Assembly (NCBI RefSeq): GCF_000234665.1
Contig: NC_018308.1
Span: 278,920-342,919, forward strand
Source of the DNA: Leishmania mexicana MHOM/GT/2001/U1103
Taxonomy: Eukaryota; Euglenozoa; Kinetoplastea; Trypanosomatida; Trypanosomatidae
Length of the DNA stretch: 64,000 bases
Direction of reading: 5' to 3'
Shown: one piece after another, positions 18,746 through 28,933 of the stretch
How the letters are laid out: every line of letters begins with the position of its first letter
Position numbering within the stretch: position 1 is the stretch's first letter
The notes under the pieces: model-generated
Seen by the model: only the letters and a program-made list of their open reading frames with translations
The model's database searches: none
Told to the model about the DNA's origin: nothing
Translations under genes and position numbers: made by a program

Positions 18746-20761
18746 CTACTGCACCCACTTGGGCAGTTTCTTGTACGGGTTGTCGGCCTTCTTCTCCTTG
18801 AGCTTCTTGCCCTTCGCCTCGGCTCGCTGCCGTCGCGCCTCCAGCCGCGTGTTGACAAGTCCCTTGCCATCCTCGGTCTTGTGCAGCTTCCCTTCGGCAA
18901 TGTGCTTCGCCTTTGCCTCCAGCGTCGCCGCCTTCTTCGCCGTACCCTGCACCACACCGCTGACCATCTTGTAAAAGCGCGCCGCCTTCTTGCGAGCGAC
19001 CTGCAGCTGCATCTTGCGTGTCGCCGCCTCCTGGCGCTTCACCTCGCTCATCCTTCGCTGCAGGCGTGCCTCGGACGTTTCCGCCTGACGTGACTTCTCC
19101 TGCGACTTGCGCAGCGCCTGCCGCCGCCGCGCCACTATCTCATTCGTTGGCGCGTTCATCAGGCTCATCTCGCGCTGCTTCTTCACCTTGAACGCCGACA
19201 GCTTCGGCCGCTGCACTTCCTCCGTGACCTCCTCCTCCTGCCACGCCGGCTTCCTGCGCGCCTCAGCAAGCTCGTCGCCGGAGAGCGAGACGTCGTCCTC
19301 CATGTCCATCTCCGGCACCGCCACATGACACTCTTCGTCGCTGTACTCGTCCTCCAGATGCGCTACCTTCCCCTCCGGGTCGACCGCAGAGTAAGACGGG
19401 TTGATCAGCTTGCGGACCTCATGCACGCGGGCCGGCACGTAGCCCACGATCTTCGGGTGGTCCTTCTTCACCTGCTCCACCGCCGCGTTGTCCTCGGCGG
19501 AGTTCGTGATGGAGACAGAGAAGGGCGACACGTGCGGCGGCAGCTCCTCGCCCATGCGGTAGCCCGTCACCGGGAGCATCAGCCGCGCGTTCAGGCAGTC
19601 GAAGATGTACTGCGGCTGCACATACTCGAGCGGGTCATACCTTTTCATCCCTGGCGGCAGCGAGGGCCGGTCAACAACGACGTGAGTGATGTTCGATGGC
19701 ACGTAGTCGGTCGCCACACGGCCGCCGCACGCCTTGATGACGAGGGCGAAGTGCTTCGCGGGCACCTCACGTGATATGAAAAAGGTCAGCCCGCGGAACA
19801 GCTCGCGCACCTTCTGCAGCTCCTCCTCCATCAAAGAGCGCTTCGACTCCGCCTCCTTCACCTCCTTGGCCTGCGCCTGGTTGGCGCCTACATCCAGCAC
19901 CGCCAGCGCCGCACCGTTCGCGAAGTCCTCGGCGTTCGCGCGGGCAACACCCTCCTCATCCTCGGCCGCCAGGCGGTCCGCCTCATCGCGCGCGAGGTCC
20001 GACTCGAGCTTGAAGAGGACGAACTTCATCATCTCCAAGTAGAATTCGAGGAAGCTGAGCATCACGTATTGCTGGATGCCCGGGGGGAAGCGGTGAGCGT
20101 ACTCGTGCGGGCACAGCCACCGCACCCGCTCGCCCTTGACAATCGCCTCGTAGTAGTAGCCCTTGATGGAGATGAAGCCCTTCGTCAGCACGCGCGCGCG
20201 TGCGACGTAGCGGTCCCAGCGTTCACACATCTCCTTGGCCTTCTCGCTCATGCCGGAGGTGAGGGAGTGGTGTATCTCGATGGTGGTATCAGACTTGATC
20301 TCCGGGCTAAGGAAGGCGTAGAGGTGGATCATCGACATGGCGTCATCCACGTCGCGGATGGCGTCGATGAAGTATGGGTAGCGCTCTTTAATCGTCGCCA
20401 CCAGGCTGTGGCGCGGCTTCACGCGTGAGCTCTGCAGTACCTTGAGGTCCTCGGCGCGGCCCATCGCCTCCGCCCGCTTCACCTTCTTCTCCCATGCCCG
20501 GTATGCCATCATCTTCTCCGCTATCTGGTCGCGCACCAGCCACTTGATCTCACGGGCGAGGTAGTACTGCTTCTCGTTGCCACTTTGCTTCTGCTTGCTG
20601 CGCTGGAGGGCACGGGGGTAGATGCCCTTGAGGATGCAGAGGCGGCGGAACTGCACGGACTCCATCTGCAGTAGCCGCGTCGCCTGCATGCGCGTCAGGA
20701 ATTTCTTCTTGAAGCGTTCCTTCTTCACCCGCTTCGCCCATGCCTGCTTCTTATGGGCCAT
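18746..20761 (-). CDS. PES1: Pescadillo (PES1/Nop7), 60S ribosome biogenesis factor
   Basis: This 671-aa protein matches Pescadillo, the scaffold of the PeBoW (Nop7-Erb1-Ytm1) complex needed for 27S/ITS2 rRNA processing in the nucleolus. The start MAHKKQAWAKRVKKERFKKK is basic. Residues up to about 290 form the Pescadillo N-terminal domain (RLCILKGIYPRAL; MIHLYAFLSPEIKSDTTIEI; YHYEAIV-like YYYEAIVKGERVRWLCPHEY). Residues about 322-410 form a BRCT domain (LTFFISREVP, GGRVATDY, ITHVVVDRP, YVQPQYIFDCLNARLMLPV). An acidic stretch and a long Lys/Arg/Glu-rich helical tail follow. The length is slightly above the yeast and human proteins because of the tail. A likely splice AG lies at 20798-20797. 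Context gives no operon meaning, but ribosome-related genes recur in this window. Confidence 0.96.
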   Translation of the reverse strand: MAHKKQAWAKRVKKERFKKKFLTRMQATRLLQMESVQFRRLCILKGIYPRALQRSKQKQSGNEKQYYLAREIKWLVRDQIAEKMMAYRAWEKKVKRAEAMGRAEDLKVLQSSRVKPRHSLVATIKERYPYFIDAIRDVDDAMSMIHLYAFLSPEIKSDTTIEIHHSLTSGMSEKAKEMCERWDRYVARARVLTKGFISIKGYYYEAIVKGERVRWLCPHEYAHRFPPGIQQYVMLSFLEFYLEMMKFVLFKLESDLARDEADRLAAEDEEGVARANAEDFANGAALAVLDVGANQAQAKEVKEAESKRSLMEEELQKVRELFRGLTFFISREVPAKHFALVIKACGGRVATDYVPSNITHVVVDRPSLPPGMKRYDPLEYVQPQYIFDCLNARLMLPVTGYRMGEELPPHVSPFSVSITNSAEDNAAVEQVKKDHPKIVGYVPARVHEVRKLINPSYSAVDPEGKVAHLEDEYSDEECHVAVPEMDMEDDVSLSGDELAEARRKPAWQEEEVTEEVQRPKLSAFKVKKQREMSLMNAPTNEIVARRRQALRKSQEKSRQAETSEARLQRRMSEVKRQEAATRKMQLQVARKKAARFYKMVSGVVQGTAKKAATLEAKAKHIAEGKLHKTEDGKGLVNTRLEARRQRAEAKGKKLKEKKADNPYKKLPKWVQ

Positions 20762-21486
20762 TGGCGTGTGCGTGCGTGTGCGTGCGTGTGTCTGCCCTCA
20801 AGAGAGGCGGTGATGACGGTGGATGGGATAGCGACACCAAGACCTGGTGGGGTGGGGTGCTCCGTGCGCTGACTGCTTGTGCGTGTGGGTGTCAGCGGAG
20901 AGGAGCAGGGAGGTGGCGGGTAGACCACGCAGGCGAGGAGGAAGGGGGATGGGATGGAATGATTGGTTCGTGAGGCGACATGAATATGCACATGCATGCA
21001 TGGAAGGGGGGGGGGGGCTCTGGATACAAAGGTATCTCGTGCACGGTGGTGCGAAAGGGGGGGGGGAGAGTGTGTGTCTCATGGGGCAGAAGCGCCTCCA
21101 GCAGTGAGTCGGGTGATCTGCGCTGCAGCGCCATGGGCCCTCGCGCACCTTATTCATGTCATCCTCTCTCTCTCTCCTTCCCCATGTTGTTGCATGTGAT
21201 TGCCGTGGGCACATCTTCTCGACTCTACCGCCGCCGCACCGGCAGTCAAGGGGCGGAGGAGGAGGAGATCGGTGAAAGGAACGGACGGGGGGGGGAGGGG
21301 GAGGGGGAGGTGGCGAACACCTGTAGAGGTCGATGCGACCGCGACTTCCCACCGCCACGCGCCCTTCATACACGGCTTCGCCACACAAGGCGCTCCTACC
21401 TTGTGTGGCCGTTTCATTGCCTCTCCTCTCCAAACGGCATTGCTGCCCGCATCCCTGCGACCCCGCGCTGGATGTGCGTGCCCGAC
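20762..21486. other. Intergenic between the deformylase-like gene and PES1
   Basis: It holds TG-rich sequence next to the PES1 start, two G runs (about 21007-21017 and 21058-21066) and a purine run near 21285-21312. No gene is visible. Confidence 0.6.
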
Positions 21487-22692
21487 TCAGCTGGCGTCAT
21501 CGGCGCCACTGCCGTCGTCGCCCTCCACCGCCGCCACATCGCCACGGCCGCGCTGCTGGTCGCCATCTTTCCGCTTAGCCTTCTCCTTTCGCCAGGCATT
21601 GCGTTGAATCTCCTCCATCGCCGTCAGCTCGATGCGCTGCTGGCGATCCTGCTCACAGCCGGGGTAGATGCCGTCCTCGAACTTGCGGTCCAGCAGGTTG
21701 CCGTCCGGCACGGAGTCGGACACAAAGCGATATGGTGGGGTGAAGATGGTGTAGAGAAACGTGCTGCGCGCCTCCAGCGAGGGGTAGTCGTCGCTCCAGT
21801 CGCTCATGGTCACGAAGCCCTCCATCGGAACGACGTGGTCCGTGTCCACCACGCGCCGCGTGAAGAGGACGCCTTGCAGATGATCTAGCTCATGCAGCGA
21901 CATGCGCGCGCGCATCTTGTCCAGCGTCACGGTGAACGCCTTTCCGTGCTCGTCCAACGCCCGCACCCGCACCGTTAGCGGGCGTTCAATGTAATGCAGC
22001 AGAAACCCGCTGCTCGCGCACGGCTCCCAGGCGAACCCGGTCAGCCCCTCTGCGCGCAGCTCGCGCATCTTCTCCTCCTCAAAGGCAACCCACGACATAC
22101 CCTGCTGCGCGGCCTCGGCTCGCCAGGCCACCTCGTCGAGGTTGACGGGGTTGATGAAGACGGAGTTGTCGAAGAGGGTGAACATCTGCACGTTCCACCC
22201 CGTCTGCGGCGCGCTCATCGACGGGTACTGGTAGTAGTGCCGCGCCTCCTTCACCTGGGAGATGAGGCCGGCGTACTCGCCCTGGGCCACCCGACGAGCG
22301 TCCAGCGCGTATTGCCGGCACCACAGTGAGCGTGCCGGGAGCTGGATGATCGGGTACATCTCCTGCACCGCCTGCCCAGGCACGTACGGACGACTGCTGT
22401 CGGCGAAGCTGCCGTGACTGCTGCAGCGTCGGTGCTGCTCGGCCGCAGCTGCACACCCGCAGCAACCGCCGCTGTGAGCGCGGGTGGTAAAAGCAGCAGA
22501 CGACGTACCGCACCGCATGAAGGAAGGCACAGTGAGACCCGAGTGGGGTGGCGGTGCGACGGCGAGGCGCGCCGACACGTCCGTGGCGTGCGGGGATGTA
22601 CCACAGCTATTGCCAACGACACCAGTGGCTGTGCGAAGCGCACGCATGCCGGCGTGCGCAGCCGCCACCGCAGCTGCGGCAGAGGTGCGCAT
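21487..22692 (-). CDS. Peptide deformylase-like protein, probably mitochondrial
   Basis: This 401-aa protein has the three landmarks of peptide deformylase, the metalloenzyme that removes formyl groups from organellar nascent proteins. Motif 1 is SMSAPQTGW (about 157-165, usual GxGxAAxQxG). Motif 2 is EPCASSG (about 221-227, usual EGCLS), keeping the metal-binding Cys but with Gly and Leu changed. Motif 3 is the intact HELDH (about 265-269), with both His ligands and the catalytic Glu. The N-terminus is Ala/Arg-rich (MRTSAAAAVAAAHAGMRALR) and fits a mitochondrial presequence. The protein is about twice the bacterial length because of N- and C-terminal extensions; the C-terminus is Lys/Glu-rich. 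The ATG at 22692 is preceded by a likely acceptor AG at 22714-22713. It may be active or a divergent paralogue. Confidence 0.88.
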   Translation of the reverse strand: MRTSAAAAVAAAHAGMRALRTATGVVGNSCGTSPHATDVSARLAVAPPPHSGLTVPSFMRCGTSSAAFTTRAHSGGCCGCAAAAEQHRRCSSHGSFADSSRPYVPGQAVQEMYPIIQLPARSLWCRQYALDARRVAQGEYAGLISQVKEARHYYQYPSMSAPQTGWNVQMFTLFDNSVFINPVNLDEVAWRAEAAQQGMSWVAFEEEKMRELRAEGLTGFAWEPCASSGFLLHYIERPLTVRVRALDEHGKAFTVTLDKMRARMSLHELDHLQGVLFTRRVVDTDHVVPMEGFVTMSDWSDDYPSLEARSTFLYTIFTPPYRFVSDSVPDGNLLDRKFEDGIYPGCEQDRQQRIELTAMEEIQRNAWRKEKAKRKDGDQQRGRGDVAAVEGDDGSGADDAS

Positions 22693-23696
22693 GAGGAGAG
22701 GGCAAGGTACCGCTTTTGGAGGACGAGGGAGATGGGCGTGACTGAAGAGCCACTCCGGGATGCACAGACGGCGCGCCTTCCGGATTACGTACGTTCGTCA
22801 CGGCAGCGATAACAGCGGTGGCGGTGGTGGTGGTATGCGAGGCTGCGGCGAGCGCCCGTCTTCTGTTTGGCGGCTGGCGGCACCGTCGTTCCGATGCAGG
22901 CGCGTGTGTGCGCGTCCATGAGAGGCGGGGGTGGGTGGGTGGGTGGGTGGGTGGGTGGGGGGGGGGGAGACGTGATGCGAGGCGGCGCTAGCGTAGGGCG
23001 CGCACACACACACAGAGTGAGAGAGAGAGAGGCTTGCGCGCAACAAGCAGAAGGCTCGCAGCGCCCCCCCCCTCCCGCTCCTTTCCTTCCCTCAGCGCCG
23101 CCACCACCGCAAAGTCCGCGATGCACACTGGGGAAGGTGTGTGTGGTGTGGTGTGGTGTGTGTGGGGGGGGGGGAGGGGGCACAACGACAGCATGAAGGT
23201 CCCCCCCTCAACGAGGCATGGCGCCGGCGATATGCACGGCACGCGAGGGCGGGGGCGGGTGATGCGGCTTGACCACCACCGGCCCCCCTTTCCGTTTTCC
23301 GCCACTTTGGCATGACCGTTGCGTTACATGACCTTGCTTCTGCATTTCATGGGCGTATGGGTCCGCATGGACACGCGCGCCCCGATCGCATCACACACAC
23401 ACACATACACGTCCCCCCTCCACACCCGGGAGGGGAGGGGGCGCGGAAAAGAGAAAGCATATGAAGGGCGACGCTTGGCAAGAGAGGGAGAACACAGATC
23501 GCGGCGTCGGCGCGGGACCGTTGGCTCCTCGACACAGCGGCTCAGAGCACGCTCGTCCAAACCACCCACACTCACCCACATGGAGACCAACAGCACGCGT
23601 CAACTAACATACATGCGTGCACACATACACACACACACACACGTACACACACAGACGCCTTCTTGTTCGCTGGCCGCCGCTTGCTTCGGCGACCCG
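22693..23696. other. Intergenic, 1.0 kb
   Basis: It holds a GGGT tandem tract (22927-22968), TG-rich and G-rich sequence (about 23140-23175), and two CA tracts (about 23393-23405 and 23625-23652). I see no gene in it. Confidence 0.6.
22927..22968 (+). repeat. (GGGT)n minisatellite, G-quadruplex-prone
   Basis: About eight GGGT units run into a G run. On the plus strand this could fold as a G-quadruplex; the transcript from the minus strand would be C-rich. Confidence 0.75.
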
Positions 23697-26600
23697 TTAC
23701 TTCGACCACCAAAGGGCCTCGCGCACGGCGCGGGAATCGTTGACGAAGTAGCTGCGCCGCTGCCGGGCCGGGGAGAGGTTAGCGGAGCGCTGCTGCGGCT
23801 TCATAGAAGGGCTCGTGCCGCCTGAGGTTTGAGGTTGCGGGCTCAGTGACATCCGCGGCGTAGATGTGGCGGTGAAGGTGGGCGGGCTGTAGCTACCCGC
23901 GTTCAGGATGAGCAGTGGCTGCCTTTGGAGCTGCGACGGCATGAGCTGCAGGCTCTTCAGCAGCTGCTCCTGCTGAAGTTGTTGGAGCCGGCGGCCTTGC
24001 AGGTCATCCAGCACAAAGACGAACTCCGTCTGCGTGCCGCGATCGGAGACGAGCGGGGGTTCGCGGCAGCGGCTGCTGTGCCCGGCGGCGGCGGCGGCGA
24101 CGATGCCAACGGTATTCGAGGACAAGGAGGAAACGGTCGTCGACGGCGCGGACGCCGGCTTCAATCCTGGCGGAGAGCACACCAGGGTGTCACCCTGAGC
24201 CGCTGTGGCAGCAGGTACTTCCGTCACAGCCTCCACGGTGGCGCTGGACTCGCTACACCGGCTTCTGCGATACATACAGCGCATGTCGCCATCCTTCGAC
24301 ATGGCTGCCTCCTTGCGTCTGTACCGTTCCAGCGCGGAGACATAGCCTTCGTGAACTGCCGAAGGCTTGTCGGGTTCGCTGCAGACGGCGGCTGCCGCCT
24401 TCGCTTGCGGCGGTGGGGGCAGGGCAGGTGGTGTGCCATCCAGGGATGTGCTCGGTGACACTGCTGCTGCGGCTGGCGACACCCGCGTTTCCTTCGTCGG
24501 CTGGACCCTCTCCAACCTTGTGCGCTGTGACGGCAACGACAACTCGGACAGCGACGACATCGACCCGGACACCGGGTCTGCGTGTCGGCGCACGGTGGGG
24601 ATCGGCGGCTCCGGCGACGGATCCACGACGGTCGACGACGCCGCCACGCTGAAGGCGAGAGAGTGCGTCGACTTGTCCATGACAGACGATGGTGCTGTCT
24701 TGGGCGTCGGTGCCGCCGACTGTGAAGCGGCAGTCGCGACCGCCTCTGACTCATCAGTTTGCTGCTGCTCTGCCTGCTGCTGCAGTGGCAGTGACTTGAG
24801 GGACCCTGTGCTTCGCCGCGAGTCCGTTGGTGCCTTCTTCAGCTCACTGGGCCCACCAGCAGCGACAGCACTGCCCACGGCACTGCTGCTGTGGCGGCTG
24901 CTCGTGCCCGTGACTGCCTCAGTGAGGAGAGAGGCGCTGGCGGAAACCAAAGGCGGCCTTGACACCTTCTCGGCCGCCTTCCCCGCCCCTTCACCGCTGC
25001 GCACTGGGCGGCTTCGCCGCTCCGTCGCGGCAGCGCCATCGGAGCTGATCGAACGCGGCGTGCCCGTAAGCTTCGGCGCCGCGTCGAGCTCCATTCCAGT
25101 ATTAGCGTTGACGCGCGTCGGCGGTGGGGCCACGGTCGGTTTCACCGGTCCGGAGATGCCCTCGCTGTGGCTGCTGCTGCTGCTGCCTCCTGCGCCACCC
25201 CCCAGGGATGACTGAACGACGACTGCCGCCGACACCGTGACTATTGGCCTCGATGACGCCATGGCTGCAGCGGACTGCAAATTGTAGCTGTACTCCTCGT
25301 CCTCAACGAACGCCAACACGGCATTGACACACTGCTGGTGCTGCTGATCGTGCAACGGTGCGGCTGCAGACATCATGCGTGCTGTCGTCAACTGCGCATA
25401 GTCGTACTCGCTGTCCGATATTGGGATGTCGTTACTCGGCTCTGAGAATGGCGTTGGCCGCATGATGGTAAACGGTGTCGAGGCCAGCGACCCGTCCGCC
25501 GCCATCATACCAGGCGACAACGACCTCACCGAGCCTGGCAGTGGGCTGTTGGTCATGAGCGACTCGCACTGGATGTGGCCGGTGCGTCCTGTATTAGCCG
25601 ACATGTTGCGTCGGTACGGTGCGGTGATGTCGCTGACGATGCGACCGCGCGGCTGCGTGAGGCCGCCGCGCCCCTGCGCTGTCGTCTCCTCGCCGTACCC
25701 GGCCACAAAACTGGAGAGACCGCGGCCGGGGCGCACCACCGCCCTATTGCTGTGGCTGCCGCCAGTTGCATCAGCTCCTCCCGCCTTCCCGTGCTGCACG
25801 CTGGAGGCAGGAGCCATCGGTGGCGACTGGGACGACTTCCGCTTCTGCGACGGCACGAAGCTCTGCGCTTGGATCGGGATCGGCGCGAGGTGCTTGACGA
25901 TCTCGTTGCCGTCCTCGTCCGTCGTCATCGGCGGCTCTGGGTACATGCCGAAGAGATCGGCCTGCTCTGGGATGTAAAACTGGCGCCGCCCAGGGCGGCT
26001 GAGCAGGAGCGGATCGACAAGGTGCGTCTGCCTGTACAGCTCCTTCACGTCCTGCTCGAAGCTCATATCCAGGCGCGAGGTGCCGGGCGCGGTGCTCAGC
26101 TGGTGCGGCAAGTTCACTAGCCGCTGCCGCTCTTGCGCAGGCACGCTGGCAAGCGGGCCCGGCGGTGCACAGCAAGGTGACATGGATCGCCGGACGGCAC
26201 TGCGGCTCCCCGTATTGAGGTGGAAGGGGCCAATGCTTGCAGTGGCGCGGCTGGTGACGTTCCCTTGATAATCACGCCGCTGCGGCGGCAACGCGCTGCC
26301 GCATGAGCCACTAAAGGACCGAGGGTTCGCAGAGCTTCGGGCCCTCTTCGGTGTGGCGGCGGCGTCGGCCGCTGGGGACTGCGACGACGACGACGATGCG
26401 GCACAAAAGGCGCGTTGGCTGGCCTGCTGGCCTGAAGTCTTGACTGACATGGCGACGGCAACGGACGGCACCGACGCGAACGACGAGAAGGCAGGAGGCG
26501 GCGGGAGCGCGCCGCTGTCGCAGTGAGAGCTGCTTTGGCTCTCCTTGTCGAACGGGTCCGCTGTCGGCAGGCGCTGATACATCGAGCTCGCCGAGCTCCC

Positions 26601-27938
26601 TGGCACGCCATGTTCCTCTCCTAAGTCAGGACGCACCGAGGCGTTGCTCCTGCGTGCGTCCCCAACCATCGCAGACGACGTGTGTGAGCGCACAGACGGC
26701 GACTGACGGGTGGCGACGGCGACCCCTGCTGTGGCTGGCACGCCAACCGACGAGGCGGCGGCGGACCGGTGGCGCGCGGGGTTCATGCTGTCCTCGGTAC
26801 CGTCTTCACTGGCCTTGCTGTGCGCTTCGCCGGCGCCGCGTTGACTCGGTGCTTGTGACGTCCTCTTCACTTTTGAGCTTGTCCGCGACGCCTCCTCCGC
26901 CGCATCGCTGAGGTGGGCTGGCCGAGAGGCGGACATCGACGGCGGAGCTGGTGGCCGCGGTACACCCTGTGCAGCGCTGTGGCCCGAGCGAAAGACGGAG
27001 GAGGTAAGAGATGACGGTAGATTCTCCATGTGCGGGTCGATGCACTGCTGCCAAGAGCGCACCATCGCGTCGGCTTCGAGCGACGCCAGGGAAGCCGCGG
27101 CCGGAGATGGGGATGCGACGACCGCCTCCGATGGTGGTGGGAGCTGCTGGCGTGCTGGCGTTTTCCGGGCGGGGGCGGCGCCGTCAGCAGTATCAATGCT
27201 CTCCTCCGCTGGAGGCTTCTCTGAGAAGATGCGTGACGACGACTTCCGGTCCCACGACGACAACGGAGGTGCTGCGGCTGCCTTTGGTGTGCCCACTTCT
27301 GCTGCTGCTGCCACCACCACCACCGCAGAGCTCCCGGCAGAGCTGTGGCCGTTGATCGCCGTCGAGCCTGTCGCCAGCAGGACTGCAGCACCGTTCCGCC
27401 TCGCTCGCGCACTTCCGTTGCGGAGCATCTCACTGGCGGTGCTGGAGCCCGGCACTGCGGTGGATGACGCGACTGAGGCGAATGATCTCTGCGGCTCTCC
27501 AGATGCTACCGTCACGGAAAGCCGCTCATGTCTTCGGTGTGGCAGTCGCGAGCTGTGAGTGCTGACGCGGCTGCTCGGCGCCTCGTCGTTTAGCGAAGGC
27601 TGCTGCGGTTCCTGCGCCTGCGAGCCTGGACGCTCCTTGGCGCTGGATGCGGCGAAATTGTTCTCGCTCGGTGCGGCTGTTGTGTCATCGACATGTGCGC
27701 TATCTGTTCGCCTGTGAGATCGGTGCCTGTGGTGGCGCGAGCTGTGCTCACTGTCGTCCGGCCGGTGTTGGCGGTGGTGGCGATGATGCCGTGAGCTGCT
27801 GGTGTGGCTCACGGATGGCTCAGCATCGCCGTTGCGGCCTGCGTCCGTGCTGCTGCGGTGATTGTGGCGACGAGATGCACGGGAGGAGTCGGTCCCTGAT
27901 GCGGGCCCATGCCCCTGGTCAGAGGCGGCGGAGTCCAT
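23697..27938 (-). CDS. Very large Ser-rich low-complexity protein of unknown function
   Basis: I do not recognise this 1413-aa protein. Ser, Ala, Pro, Arg, Thr and Gln dominate, and most of it should be disordered. The N-terminal 60 residues are His/Arg/Ser-rich (SSRHHRHHRQHRP). A more ordered island lies near the middle (ELYRQTHLVDPLLLSRPG, then QFYIPEQADLFGMYPEP), and another at the extreme C-terminus (SYFVNDSRAVREALWWSK). A hydrophobic/Gln helix (RRLQQLQQEQLLKSLQLM) lies about 90 residues before the end. There is no signal peptide or membrane span. The ATG at 27938 is used because the frame upstream opens only with TTG. Such proteins are common in Leishmania and poorly characterised; the ordered islands are the best search queries. 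Confidence 0.82.
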   Translation of the reverse strand: MDSAASDQGHGPASGTDSSRASRRHNHRSSTDAGRNGDAEPSVSHTSSSRHHRHHRQHRPDDSEHSSRHHRHRSHRRTDSAHVDDTTAAPSENNFAASSAKERPGSQAQEPQQPSLNDEAPSSRVSTHSSRLPHRRHERLSVTVASGEPQRSFASVASSTAVPGSSTASEMLRNGSARARRNGAAVLLATGSTAINGHSSAGSSAVVVVAAAAEVGTPKAAAAPPLSSWDRKSSSRIFSEKPPAEESIDTADGAAPARKTPARQQLPPPSEAVVASPSPAAASLASLEADAMVRSWQQCIDPHMENLPSSLTSSVFRSGHSAAQGVPRPPAPPSMSASRPAHLSDAAEEASRTSSKVKRTSQAPSQRGAGEAHSKASEDGTEDSMNPARHRSAAASSVGVPATAGVAVATRQSPSVRSHTSSAMVGDARRSNASVRPDLGEEHGVPGSSASSMYQRLPTADPFDKESQSSSHCDSGALPPPPAFSSFASVPSVAVAMSVKTSGQQASQRAFCAASSSSSQSPAADAAATPKRARSSANPRSFSGSCGSALPPQRRDYQGNVTSRATASIGPFHLNTGSRSAVRRSMSPCCAPPGPLASVPAQERQRLVNLPHQLSTAPGTSRLDMSFEQDVKELYRQTHLVDPLLLSRPGRRQFYIPEQADLFGMYPEPPMTTDEDGNEIVKHLAPIPIQAQSFVPSQKRKSSQSPPMAPASSVQHGKAGGADATGGSHSNRAVVRPGRGLSSFVAGYGEETTAQGRGGLTQPRGRIVSDITAPYRRNMSANTGRTGHIQCESLMTNSPLPGSVRSLSPGMMAADGSLASTPFTIMRPTPFSEPSNDIPISDSEYDYAQLTTARMMSAAAPLHDQQHQQCVNAVLAFVEDEEYSYNLQSAAAMASSRPIVTVSAAVVVQSSLGGGAGGSSSSSHSEGISGPVKPTVAPPPTRVNANTGMELDAAPKLTGTPRSISSDGAAATERRSRPVRSGEGAGKAAEKVSRPPLVSASASLLTEAVTGTSSRHSSSAVGSAVAAGGPSELKKAPTDSRRSTGSLKSLPLQQQAEQQQTDESEAVATAASQSAAPTPKTAPSSVMDKSTHSLAFSVAASSTVVDPSPEPPIPTVRRHADPVSGSMSSLSELSLPSQRTRLERVQPTKETRVSPAAAAVSPSTSLDGTPPALPPPPQAKAAAAVCSEPDKPSAVHEGYVSALERYRRKEAAMSKDGDMRCMYRRSRCSESSATVEAVTEVPAATAAQGDTLVCSPPGLKPASAPSTTVSSLSSNTVGIVAAAAAGHSSRCREPPLVSDRGTQTEFVFVLDDLQGRRLQQLQQEQLLKSLQLMPSQLQRQPLLILNAGSYSPPTFTATSTPRMSLSPQPQTSGGTSPSMKPQQRSANLSPARQRRSYFVNDSRAVREALWWSK

Positions 27939-28933
27939 CCTTGAGAATCGCAACGTCGATCACTGAAGGCGGCGCCTAACGCCTGCGCGCACACACACAC
28001 ACACTACTGAGCGAGAAGAGCGACGTGGTGGGAGCGGGGGGGGGGCGGTTGCTCTCTTTCTGTGCGTGCTCGAGAAGTAAAGCAGCGCCCCACCACGACG
28101 AGTATGACGGCGCGTGGCACTACTCCGCACTGTCAGTCGACCGAGGCACAAGCACGCACGCACAAGGAGCGTTCGGTTGGTCGGTGGTGGTGGGGGAGGA
28201 GGGGGAGAGAAGGGGGAGGGGGGGGGGGAGCAGTACGCAGTGGAGTTGGCGCACAGATACCTTGGAGGTGTGCTAATATGAGGATCACCGACACCGACAC
28301 ATACATACATATACATACGAGGGGGGAGGGGGAGGGGCACCACACGCCTACACGCACACGCGGGAACAGCGTGATGGTGGTAGGGGAGGGAGAGGGAGCA
28401 GACGGGAGCAAGCGAGCTCGAACCCACACAAAGCACACGATCAGCGGAGGCGGACAGGCAAAGAGGACGTATGTGCTGCAAGCGTGCGCGCTATATGTGC
28501 GGGTGCGTGTGTGAGTGTATGTGGGGGGGGGGCGTTGTCATGGGTTTATAGGCGGATGCAGGGCAGAGAGGTAGGTAGGTGTTGGATGAGGTGCGCGGGG
28601 TCGTGGCAGCAGGGCATGTCGCGGCTGCACGGGACACACTGGTGGCGTTCTCTCCCTCTCTGCGTGTGTGCCGGGGTGCACGCATCTGTTCCGCGCACGC
28701 GGCGTGCATAGGGAATCAATACGGAGGACACACTGAGGGGCGCAGGTGCACCACACGTCCATTGTGTGCCACCCAGCATCACCACTGGGATGGTGTCGTG
28801 TGCCTGTGTAGTGGCATATTCGATTTGGTTACGCTTGCTTCCGTGTCGCGGCTGGGCATTAAATTCCGAGGTATACAGAGAGACGCACGCACATGTCGCG
28901 CACTTCATCAAGCACTGGTGCCCACGCACTGGC
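27939..28933. other. Intergenic, 1.0 kb
   Basis: It holds a short CA tract (27988-28003), G-rich runs (28036-28048, 28190-28230) that are pyrimidine tracts on the transcribed strand, and ATACATAC repeats (about 28298-28318). No gene is visible. Confidence 0.6.
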
